Shown: positions 44,142 to 52,500 of the stretch, piece after piece
Position numbering within the stretch: the first letter of the stretch is position 1
Layout: the number at the start of each line of letters is the position of its first letter
Assembly (NCBI RefSeq): GCF_964340395.1
Contig: NC_135565.1
Span: 6,451,642-6,504,141 of the forward strand
DNA: 52,500 bases
Source: Glandiceps talaboti
Lineage: Eukaryota; Hemichordata; Enteropneusta; Spengelidae
Direction: 5' to 3'
Program-made: the position numbers and the translations under genes
Notes under the pieces: model-generated
Told to the model about the DNA's origin: nothing
The model's database searches: none
Seen by the model: only the letters and a program-made list of their open reading frames with translations

Positions 44142-44363
44142 GAAATCTCAAAAAACATATGTAACCTTCAAAATCAGAAATTGCGTTGTTCTTGTTCTGT
44201 AATTATTTGTACACAAATACGTGTATGTAATTAACTTTGGTGTGTATAAATGAAACAAAACTTAAATAAAAGCAGATAAGAGTATAAATGTTCTATATTG
44301 TACAATCTCTTGTTTTCATCACCTTATTGTTCTTAGTGAATGCTGTAATGTTTGTGTACTAAG

Positions 44364-44367
<4 letters not shown>

Positions 44368-44443
<76 letters not shown>
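44368..44443. repeat. (AT)n microsatellite
   Basis: About 38 AT units. The Ile-Tyr ORF through it is spurious. Confidence 0.97.
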
Positions 44444-44446
<3 letters not shown>

Positions 44447-44629
44447 CCTGTTTTATATGTGTTCACCAGCTCTGTTTGAGCCAATCCCGCAGAATCCAAT
44501 AAGAAACTGCATAATAGTAATAAAAATAATAACGTTAGTTTTCTGTGAACTTACATCATGCAACACTATAGGTGTGTGAATAAACAACTTAAATGAACTT
44601 ATACATTTAATATTATTAATTATAATACA

Positions 44630-44712
44630 TATACTATAGCAACACAACAGCCCTTTACACTTCCTCAACTCCCTGGGGAGCAAACAATCCATTGCAGCCT
44701 TTTATAAGCCGA
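44630..44712 (-). repeat. SINE fragment
   Basis: CAACACAACAGCCCTTTACA and CTCAACTCCCTGGGGAGC match the 3' half of the tRNA-derived SINE on the minus strand. Confidence 0.75.
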
Positions 44713-44865
44713 TATCCTTAGTTGACATGTCTCCCCCAATACATGATATATTACTCATAAAATATTGTATATTATTAAATGTGTATGTAGTCAGTTAGCA
44801 CCAAGCAAGGATATGAAGTAACATGACATTGTGTCACATGAGTACGCCCCTCTGTGTTGTGTGAC

Positions 44866-45015
44866 TACAATTTTATATAACGCTTTTCCAATATGTGCTC
44901 AAAGCACTTTACAATTATCATCCCTGACACGGATCTATAGCAACACAACAGCCCTTTACACTTCCTCAACTCCCTGGGGAACATACAATCCATTGCAGCC
45001 TTTATAAGTGCATAC
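44866..45015 (-). repeat. SINE fragment
   Basis: AACGCTTTTCCAATATGTGC, TCAAAGCACTTTACAATTAT and CTCAACTCCCTGGGGAAC are the 3' half of the same SINE family. Confidence 0.8.
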
Positions 45016-45422
45016 GCTACCCTTTCTGATAGCAAGATTGAATGAATTTGATTTCTTGTCACATTTTGTCTAAATGAAATAATCTAAAGTGCCACCATGT
45101 TGACAACAAAACAATGGCGCCCTCATGTATGTGTATAGGTGTAGTAGGTTTAAATGGTTTATTTCATATAAACAAAAATGTAGTAAGAAATTGTGATCTT
45201 GGTATCTTAAAATGTAGAATGTGTAGTTAGTTATTAGTTTCTGCCTGACTGTATCAAATGGCACCAGTAAACACTAACATAAAAAGGGCTGTACAATGAA
45301 TTGTACATTAGAATAATGTTGTGGCTGAAACTTTCATGACTTGCGCTAGTTTCCGGGCAGTTTACATTCTTTATGTGAATAAAACAAACACAAGTTTTTT
45401 TGTGTTGAATGAAATCCCAATT

Positions 45423-45424
<2 letters not shown>

Positions 45425-45453
<29 letters not shown>
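45425..45453. repeat. (GT)n microsatellite
   Basis: About 14 GT units. Confidence 0.9.
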
Positions 45454-45457
<4 letters not shown>

Positions 45458-45599
45458 AGTCAGATGAAAAAGAAAGTCCAGTATATAATGGGGGAACTAC
45501 TAGTAACTGATGACAGAGTAAATTTAAAACTGATTGAGGACAAAACTTTCCTTAAAAAATCTAAATGGAAATAAAATTATGAGACTTAGAAAAAGGACC

Positions 45600-45945
45600 C
45601 CTGTTGTTTCCTGACAAGGAAAGTAAACAACTCAATTGGATTAATAACGCATGACACAGCATTATGGAAGTACAGAGACTTGTATTGCATTTCATCATTT
45701 GATAAGAACAATTTTATGGCCCCTTTACATAATAGTTCACATTCACAAACAAATTAGAAATTCCCCTGGTATTACATGTACACATAAAGAGGTCGTAAAG
45801 CTGTTCTTAACAAACCATGAAATGTAATACAAGCCTCTGCTGTACAAACCAACTGTACCAAGTGTTATTAATCCAATTCATATCTTCACTTTCCTTGTTT
45901 GTAACAGATTCCTTTTGTCCACGGTCTGATGTCCTCAGTTGTACT
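45600..45945. mobile_element. MITE family B, copy 4, next to the receptor stop codon
   Basis: Ends AAGGAAAGTAAACAACTCAA TTGGATTAATAAC and GTTATTAATCCAATTCAT ... CTTTCCTTGTTTGTAACAG. It ends about 34 bp beyond the receptor stop, so it should form most of that gene's 3' UTR. Confidence 0.88.
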
Positions 45946-45978
45946 GAGGACTTCATATTTATAAGAACTTATAGAAAG

Positions 45979-46232
45979 TTAAAGGTCATATCCCATGGTG
46001 TGGCAGTCATCATCAAGGACAATAGAATCGTGTTTCCGTCCTTTCCAAATGTCGGTGGCAGCATTGATGAAAGATGGCGACTGTGCGCTGTCTTGACTTG
46101 GCATTTCGTGATCTTGAGAGAGACTAGCAGGGGGTCTTTGAGTGTTGTCAGTGTACGGTGTCCCTTGGGGAGTGATAGAATCATCATTTTCTTCTGATGG
46201 GTATGCCCCTAACTGCCTAATATTCATATAAG
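45979..46232 (-). CDS. Receptor terminal exon
   Basis: Starts in frame with AYMNIRQLGAYPSEEND, YMNI being a Grb2-type site, and ends HTMGYDL and TAA. Acceptor TTTATTCTTTAG. Reading from other nearby AGs gives early stops, which fixes this one. Confidence 0.83.
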
Positions 46233-47776
46233 CTAAAGAATAAACGGGAAAAAATATTCATTCATGTTTAATGTTGCAATATTTATTTACCTATTTATTT
46301 ATTTTATTCATTCACAACACAAAACCAGCCATACAAGCTGTTTAAAGGTTGCCATACAAGAAAAAGTAATACAGAGAATTAAGAAAAATAAAAGCACAAC
46401 ACAACACAACACAACACGACACGACACGACACGACACGACACGACACGACACAACACAACACAACACAACACAACAGGGTACAAATCATGACTATGAAAA
46501 AAAAGTTTAACAATTGCATTAGTCTGTTGGTGGTGTTACTTTGTTATTTTTCATTTGTTTTATATTATCATAATTATATATGGCACAAATGCGATGGCTG
46601 CTCCTGACCGGAAGGTGACTACTTCTCATTATTGAATATATTGCTCCTCAGATTATAGTGATTTTACATTATTAAGCATTTTTCTCACACTGAACCATTA
46701 ATCATTTTATTTACTCATTAAAACTTATGCACTCCATCATAAAATGATATTCGTTTTGAATCTTATTACGAACTTTGCATTTTCGATCTGCTCTCAGTCA
46801 AGGAATATTCTTATGTCTACCAGTTTCAATTAACAGCTAACAACAGCTAAGTTTATTTATGTTCTGAAATTCTAAACTGAAACAATGGTCGCTCCAATTT
46901 TAAATTCTTCAGCTCTTCAAAGTAACTGTCTTTACTAAATTCATTCTTGAATTTTCTATATGTGCTTTGTTTATTTATTTTCCCATTTATTCTTTTATCA
47001 TTAAATAATTCATATTTCCAATGTCTGCTATACTTTTCCTCTTTTAACATTCTCTTTTTATTCAATAGAGATTTGCCTATTCTTTTCAGTTGTTCTACAT
47101 GTGTATATTATCTCCCATACCATTCCTATGTATTATCAACTTCCCTTGCCCATGGCATGCCTGTTTCCTTATTGTCATTTACATTGTTACAATTACAGCC
47201 AGTGTGTTTAGCATATTTTGTCTATAAAACCAGTAATTCACCATTCTTGCATGGATACTAACTGATAGTGGGTATCTTCCTAGTTCTCCCAAGATGGCAA
47301 TTGTTGTTGTGCTCTTATTTGCTCCCAGTAGAAATCTATAACAGGCAAAGTTAACAGTTTCTATAATACAGTCGAGCCTCGTTAGAACGAACTCGCTTAT
47401 AACGAAAACCCGGTTAGAACGAACACAATTCAATGGTACCGATCCCTTGCTATTGTTTCCTATGTAAATAATGACGTTTAGAACGAACGTACGTTTTTAC
47501 AAAAACCCGTATACATTTGTAAATATTCCTCTGTCTTCACCCTAAACATTACCTTCATTACCTTATCTCCCAGCATCTTTTTAAATTTTCCATTTAATTT
47601 GGTATATTAAAGTTATTAAAGTAATTAAAGTTACTAACTATTTCAATTTTTGAATCACATTATATAAACTTTCATTATTTAGTGATCTATTTGTTTTATG
47701 CAATAGTTTTGTTCAGCTTCACTGACAGCTGCTGTATTTTAGGAGTACACCTTAAATCATTCTGGATCCCTACGTG

Positions 47777-47840
<64 letters not shown>

Positions 47841-50800
47841 AAACATTAAAATTAAACATGTGTAATGGACCCTGATTTTTATTGGCAGTCACGTGTAATG
47901 GACCCTGATTTTTATTGGCAGTCACGTGTAATTGGTGTGATGTATTTATTGTCCGATGACTCCCATGAGGCATCATTGTATCACTGCTAAGATAGTCACA
48001 GATGTGACACAAATTTCAATTGGGTGTTTCTTGGCAGTCGCACTTGTAGAATCATGAAATGATTTGCCAGAATCCAACGTTTAATGAAAATGCTTTCATT
48101 GCATACAGTGTCATTCATTCATTTTCTGTTGGTCGCGTGAAAAGAAATCGTGAGAAATCCTTACCATGGTGGTCAGGTTGCAGATTAATATCGCTAATAT
48201 GTAGATATTCACTGCTAACTGGAGACCCTACTGGTGATTCTGATAAAGGTTCGTGGTAATCATTATCATCATAATCTGTTGAGCAGAAAAAAAACCATTT
48301 TAGTTGGAAATCTACTAGTTTACAGTACCACTCAATGTACATATTCTCCCAGATATTCTCAAAAGGTCAAAGGGCACAAAAGTGAGACTGAATTTGTCAA
48401 GGTTACATTTCTTATTGTTAGAATACCGTGGCCACAGATTTCACCAATCACAGAAACCTCTCTGAAATAGAACTATAATGAAGAGTATCACATCTTAACG
48501 AAAAGAGATCTGTTATACCCTGAGGTGAAGCACCATGGGGACGTAAACACTTTTAGGAGCTTAACAGGGAACAAAGGTGAGGCTTGTTCATCTATAGCTG
48601 TGTTTCTTGATGTGTAGGAGAATTATTAAAGTCATTTTCACCAATCTACTTTGCAGGAATTCTTTGAAATATAGTTATAAAAGCGGCAAATCTTAGAAAA
48701 CGTGTGCTGTACACTGGGGTGAGGCATTTTGGGATACAGACAAAGCTAGGTGCTTAACACACCTTGAAGTAATAGTAATTGTTTGGGCAAGGGTTCGTGA
48801 GGTCTGAATACCTTGATATTTCCAACTAAATATTTCAAAATGATTGAAATATAGTTGTCAACGATGCATATTGGAATAACATCCTTGTTAAGAATCGATG
48901 TAATAAAATGTGTAGAGAAAATATATTATCTTAAAGTATATTCGAATAATTTTATTATTTACAATATCCAAAATAGTGTTATTAAGACACTCACCATGGT
49001 TACCATTGGAGGTTTGTAATGGCGTCATAGCAAGGTATTCCTGTGTAACTATTCCTGGCCCTACTTGCGGTGTTAGATAGTGGTCATCTGCATGATTGAA
49101 TGCAAAGCAATTTTACTACCAATTTAGAGAGACAATAGAGTTTCAAATATGAAGCATGGTGTTTTTTTACATCTCATCCAACGATTGTGTTAGGAATCAA
49201 TTACACAAACAAGTTTTGAAACTTCCTTGTCTCATCCGAAAGTGACGTTGATTTGTGGTCACAGTGAAATAAAACGTTTCATTCTCTATACTTGAATATT
49301 TGTGTCTATATATTGAAACTCTGTAGTCATTCTAGTTAGGTAGTAACCATCTAATTAATACTATCACTTGTATTGCTAGAAACCAAACATTTCAAAGTAT
49401 TGGGATTGGATACAAATGTTTTGCTTTGACGTGCACTGAATCGTAAACACGTTACGTTCTACAACTTACTGTATTATACTGTTTTACAAATCGTCTACAT
49501 TTCTTTATCGCAAATGTTTAACTTATGGAGACCTAACACGATGAATCTTTTTGTCTTTGATTTTGTGAGTATTTCACTCCAAGAAACAGATTCAATATAA
49601 TGTATAATTATTATGTATGAAAGAGTAAATTACCTTCAAGGGAACCATTTGTGTAAGCATCTCCCGTTAGCCTACTATCACAAAAAGATCGTTTATACGT
49701 GAGTTTATATTAAGTGGACGATCGATCTTAACATTTATGAGAACTAGCAAATTTTCAAAAAGAACAAGCCTTCGTAGAACAAATATTTCCACTCAAATAA
49801 TTTACTTCTGTGTAACTAAATTGTGACATGATTTTAAAAGAAAATAAAAGTAGTGGCAATAACTATTTACTTAAAATCGTCTGTAATTATGTAGGAAATA
49901 GCTGGATGTAAATAATTGACCCTGAATGTCAACATCAAGGTTACAATTCAGGGTCTCAAAAGAAAGTGTACACCTTATACAGGTAATATGGAATGCACAC
50001 TTGAATGGAATCTCTGTCTTAAAGTATTTTGAATTAGACAGTAAATCATAATGGTTCATTACAAATATAGCCATCATTGAGTAAAAAGTCATTCTCTCAT
50101 CTTTGGTCCGAGGCACACTACAATCAAGTTATTGTTAAATCTATAAACAATTCCTTTGGGAACAAAAGAAAGGAGAACGAGAAATCGCGAAATTACTTAC
50201 TTAGTCTTTCTTGGTTTAACATACCCAGCTTCATCATTATAAGGATCTGATAGATCTTTGTACAAAGTGTCCTCAGCCAACCCTCCCTTTGGTGTTCTAG
50301 GAGGAAGTGCAGGTGGTGGAAACTGGAAGTCCTGTTAACAAACAAACAACCATCAAAATGTAATTTGTTTTATCATAACAAGCATAATTTCAACCAAGAT
50401 TCAGCAGCAAATACTGCATTCATTTAGGATTACAGTTATAAATACAACATGCCTTTGATTTCTTTTAATGCAAATGAACCCAATAATTCAGTTAGATGAT
50501 ATCAAAAGTGTTTTAGGTACTCCTTATACTTACAGGTGCCTTCGGACGCATTCTTCTGCATCTACAAAATAGTTGAAAATATTAGAATAAGGCTTTATGT
50601 ATGCGTATATGGTATCATTTGAAAACAACCCCAACTAAACACGTATCCATGTACAACATACTGACCATTTTATATGTCCAGTTAATCTTTTTATGCACTG
50701 TCAGATTTAAGGCATCATATCCACCCCCACCCCCTCCACCAATAATCAACCTCAACAGTATAGATACTTTCATACCAATCTATAACATGAACCTAAGGAA

Positions 50801-51763
50801 TAACTGTGTTCAGATCAATAGCATCACATGTCACTTTTTCAATTGTAAGACAGTTTGGTAAGTGGATCATCGAATTCATTTAAATCATTTCTAGGTTTTT
50901 AAATATGTGCACTGATAGGCCTATTCATCCAAATCGTAGCAATAATACATAGTGTAATACTCAGGAAAGGGACTTAACATATCAATTTAGTTTACCAATT
51001 TGACGACCACATTTACTTGACAAAGGTATGAATATGTATGATTTGCTCATAATACAATATGAACACATTCCTATTTCCCATAAAACATGGTTAGGAAATG
51101 TACAAGTAAACTTGGGTATACGTTACCTGAGAAAGTATATTACAACACCAACAACGACTATAACAGCTAAAGTGCCAGCAATACTTGACGTTGCTATGGC
51201 AACGTTTTTCATGTCGCTGCAATCTGCAATGTAAAGATAAGTATTAACATAACATAACAACATAACATAACATAATAGAATATAACATAACATAACATAA
51301 CATTATAAAGTATAACAACATAACATAACATAACAATGATAATTATGCTAAGATATCACACATTTACCATTTCTATAAGAATAATTATCGCAAACTTTGC
51401 TACTGATATAAAATATTTCTGCAGTTATGCAGAGGAAATCAATTTTTCTGCTTACCGACTAAGATATAGACTCAAATTTAAACTAATTGTTGTTCGATAG
51501 GGTAGATTACAGTGAAATGGGCGATAGTGGTTCTTTTGTTGCTTGTATATAGTCTCCCTGTAATCAAGATGATAGTGTAAACACCTAACCTAGCATTTTA
51601 CTAAGTATTTTCACTTTACTGAAAGGTTTCTGAACTCAGTTTATGTTACTTTAATTAATAAGTGTAGTCTCCATATTCACCTGTTTGTTGTTCTGGGATA
51701 GGTGGTTCCTTCCTAGGTGGTTTTTCGACCACTGGTTCCACCGATATGTTAACAAAAGCAGTG
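45979..51763 (-). CDS. Single-pass receptor with a phosphotyrosine docking tail, 3' part (8 exons)
   Basis: Exons in transcript order are 51763-51681, 51223-51127, 50561-50534, 50331-50201, 49674-49634, 49087-48995, 48275-48165 and 46232-45979. All junctions are GT-AG and phase-matched; 838 nt give 278 residues and a TAA. The order is the end of an extracellular domain (TAFVNISVE, Ig-like G strand, N-glycosylation NIS), a Pro/Glu stalk, a membrane segment (AGTLAVIVVVGVVIYFL) and a basic stop-transfer CRRMRPK. The tail carries PALPPR (SH3 class II) and tyrosines in YKDL, YVKP, YTNG, YLTP, YLAM, YHEP, YLHI and YMNI. There is no kinase or phosphatase domain. It probably recruits SH2 adaptors. 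The family is not recognised; the 5' end is outside the window. Confidence 0.85.
46398..46477. repeat. (AACAC)n / (GACAC)n microsatellite
   Basis: Blocks of AACAC, GACAC and again AACAC pentamers. The Thr-rich ORF is an artefact. Confidence 0.95.
46690..47350 (-). pseudogene. LINE C-terminal relic inside the last receptor intron
   Basis: The minus strand shows VNFACYRFLLGANKST, ILGELGRYPLSVSIHARMVN YWF, ELFNDKRINGKINKQSTYRK FKNEF, FQFRISEHK, and LLIETGRHKNIP with a degenerate zinc knuckle, in this order but with frame breaks. These are the landmarks of a LINE ORF2 C-terminus. Confidence 0.8.
47369..47480. mobile_element. pogo/Tigger-like terminal repeat
   Basis: CAGTCGAGCCTCGTTAGAAC, then CGCTTATAACGAAAACCCGG TTAGAACGAA, is the style of mariner/pogo ends. 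Only one end is seen. Confidence 0.6.
47773..47837. repeat. (GT)n microsatellite
   Basis: About 32 GT units with one TT interruption. Confidence 0.95.
47856..47935 (+). repeat. 33-bp direct repeat, 2.5 copies
   Basis: CACGTGTAATGGACCCTGAT TTTTATTGGCAGT repeated without change, with a third partial CACGTGTAAT. It is recent, judging by the identity. Confidence 0.9.
48165..48275 (-). CDS. Receptor exon: YHEP and YLHI
   Basis: DYDDNDYHEPLSESPVGSPV and SSEYLHISDINLQPDHH. Symmetric phase 1 like its neighbour. Acceptor CTCAACAG, donor CATG/GTAAGG. Confidence 0.87.
48420..48830. repeat. Degenerate tandem repeat of about 190 bp
   Basis: Two to three loose copies share TTCACCAATC, CTCTGAAATA(G)A, CTG(A/G)GGTGAGGCA and GAGCTTAACA-type segments in the receptor intron between 48275 and 48995. 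Confidence 0.5.
48995..49087 (-). CDS. Receptor exon: YLTP and YLAM
   Basis: DDHYLTPQVGPGIVTQEYLA followed by MTPLQTSNGNH. YLTP fits a Crk-type and YLAM a PI3K-p85-type SH2 site. A symmetric phase-1 exon, so it can be skipped without a frame change. Confidence 0.87.
49088..50200 (-). other. Receptor introns around the 41-bp exon
   Basis: Apart from the exon at 49634-49674 I see no repeat family or extra exon. The ORF at 49871-50116 has no splice context and no recognised domain. Confidence 0.5.
49634..49674 (-). CDS. Receptor exon with tandem acceptor
   Basis: RLTGDAYTNGSLE with a YTNG Grb2-type motif. The acceptor is GATAGTAG: splicing after the first or second TAG (exon start 49674 or 49671) keeps the frame and gives Asn-Arg or Lys. 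Donor GAAG/GTAATT. Confidence 0.82.
50201..50331 (-). CDS. Receptor exon: SH3 ligand and first tail tyrosines
   Basis: DFQFPPPALPPRTPKGG, then TLYKDLSDPYNDEAGYVKP. Acceptor GTTAACAG, donor ACTAA/GTAAGT. Confidence 0.88.
50534..50561 (-). CDS. Receptor micro-exon (28 bp)
   Basis: Encodes RCRRMRPKAP, the basic stop-transfer sequence. Acceptor TTTTGTAG, donor CACCT/GTAAGT. It is needed to keep frame between its neighbours. Confidence 0.82.
50562..51126 (-). other. Receptor intron after the transmembrane exon
   Basis: Contains a short CACCCCCACCCCCTCCACC run at about 50725. No exon is recognised. The ORF at 50601-50861 is fortuitous. Confidence 0.5.
51127..51223 (-). CDS. Receptor exon: transmembrane segment
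   Basis: CSDMKNVAIATSSIAGTLAV followed by IVVVGVVIYFL, a single hydrophobic helix of about 23 residues. Acceptor CATTGCAG, donor CTCAG/GTAACG. Confidence 0.88.
51248..51340. repeat. (ATAAC)n microsatellite
   Basis: ACATA/ACATAACATAAC-type repeats with interruptions. Confidence 0.9.
51681..51763 (-). CDS. Receptor exon: end of ectodomain and stalk
   Basis: TAFVNISVEPVVEKPP and then a Pro-rich stalk, PRKEPPIPEQQT. Incoming phase 2, outgoing phase 1. Acceptor TTTTTAG, donor ACAG/GTGAAT. Confidence 0.8.
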
Positions 51764-51979
51764 CTAAAAATAAAAGATTAATTTTACACTTGCAGGTTAT
51801 ATGCATTAATGATGATTTCTATGCCTGGGCGATTGTCAGGAAAGTATACAATTGCTTGTTTTAATATTTGACATTTTTAAGGCTTTTATAACAAGTCTCA
51901 GTCTATAATTTTAATGACCATTCACCATCCTTTTAACATTTGACATTTTAAGGGTGTTAACGGTATACTTGTTTTTGTA

Positions 51980-52090
51980 GCATTCACCTTATTTATGTTT
52001 TTGTATTTTATGTGCAGCGCTTTTGAATATTTTAAATAGAAAAGGCGCTTTAGAAAATAAATAAACTTAAACTTAAACTTAAACTTGTCT
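51980..52090 (+). repeat. Short retroposon tail with (AACTTA)n
   Basis: GTGCAGCGCTTTTGAATA, AAAGGCGCTTTAGAAAATAA and repeated AAACTT hexamers form a SINE-like 3' end. Confidence 0.6.
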
Positions 52091-52177
52091 CGAGATCGAA
52101 ATGACAGAGGTAAATCATGCAAAGTGCCAAGGAATTTCGCAATTTATGAGTGATTTATAATATGCGTATTTCGTTTA

Positions 52178-52290
52178 GATATCATTCCTCAATATTTTTC
52201 TTGGTTCTACCAAGGAAAATACGAGTGACCTAAGCGGCATTGTCACTACGAGTCGGCTGAAAGAAATAAAATATTGGGGAATGATATAAT
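52178..52290. mobile_element. MITE family C, copy 4
   Basis: ATATCATTCCTCAATATTTT and AAATATTGGGGAATGATAT are the inverted ends. The core has ACGAGTGACCTAAG and GTCACTACGAGTC. Confidence 0.85.
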
Positions 52291-52424
52291 GACACCTCCT
52301 CAAACACAATTAAGGAAAATAATGTCGATTTGGAACGTTTTGAAGCATATTTTGAGCATCGAAAAACCAGTGACGTACGTAGACACGGGTTGTCGTGACG
52401 TGGAAGTATATAATTAAGCAATAA

Positions 52425-52500
52425 CCCCCGCCGAAGGCGGGAATACACGAGATTTTGGTAAAATTCGCGACATATAGCACGAGCCGAATGGCCAGTGCTA
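52425..52500. repeat. Start of a CG-rich palindromic element, cut by the window
   Basis: A CCCGCCGAAGGCGGG hairpin is followed by TTCGCGACATATAGCACGAG. The sequence looks like the first arm of a larger inverted repeat that continues outside. Confidence 0.4.

Noticed and set aside
45969-46187. Alternative 72-residue minus-strand ORF over the receptor terminal exon
   Set aside because: Frame shadow: the other frame joins in phase with the upstream receptor exon, while this one would need an acceptor that gives an early stop.
51248-51340. Telomere-like repeat
   Set aside because: The unit is ATAAC/ACATAAC, not TTAGGG, and it lies in an intron.
48165-51763. Receptor tyrosine kinase
   Set aside because: No glycine loop, HRD or DFG motif follows the transmembrane exon, and the coding sequence ends after about 220 cytoplasmic residues.

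Overview
This window is nuclear DNA from an animal. The genes are split by many introns, and both spliced genes here use standard GT-AG splice sites. Between and inside them lie LINE fragments, tRNA-derived SINEs, foldback MITEs, minisatellites and microsatellites. The dense repeats and the many ACATGTACATGT runs resemble marine invertebrate genomes. A hemichordate, cephalochordate or lophotrochozoan would fit, and hemichordate is only a weak guess. Nothing prokaryotic or organellar was seen.

The main gene is the long-form tRNase Z (ELAC2 type), on the + strand. I assembled 23 coding exons from 11805 to 42256, and every junction is phase-compatible. The exon sum is 2538 nt, giving 845 residues plus a stop, and the model has no internal stop codon. 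It starts with a mitochondrial-type presequence. It contains the degenerate N-terminal tRNase Z half, an acidic linker and the catalytic C-terminal half with its zinc-binding histidines.

A second gene converges on it tail to tail from the right (minus strand, 51763 down to 45979). Eight exons encode the end of an extracellular region, one transmembrane segment and a cytoplasmic tail of about 220 residues rich in SH2/SH3 docking motifs. Its 5' part lies beyond the right edge of the window.

Left to right: 1-2440 is a LINE with a long open reverse-transcriptase frame cut by the window edge, followed by a 52-bp tandem repeat. 2.8-6.3 kb is a field of MITE, SINE and foldback copies. 6880-6937 is a weak candidate for a first coding exon of a leftward gene. 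8.2-11 kb holds LINE relics and long microsatellites. 11.8-42.3 kb is the tRNase Z gene. Its introns hold an intact single-exon ORF (18212-18700; AT-hook plus zinc ribbon), several minisatellites, and LINE and MITE insertions. 42.3-46 kb is the repeat-filled space between the two gene ends. 46-51.8 kb is the receptor gene.

Three signals stand out. Short local duplications across splice junctions recur at four tRNase Z introns and leave decoy donors or acceptors. MITEs and minisatellites carry CTCF-like, YY1-like and CRE-like motifs. A nested MITE-in-MITE insertion shows the TTAA target site of one family directly.
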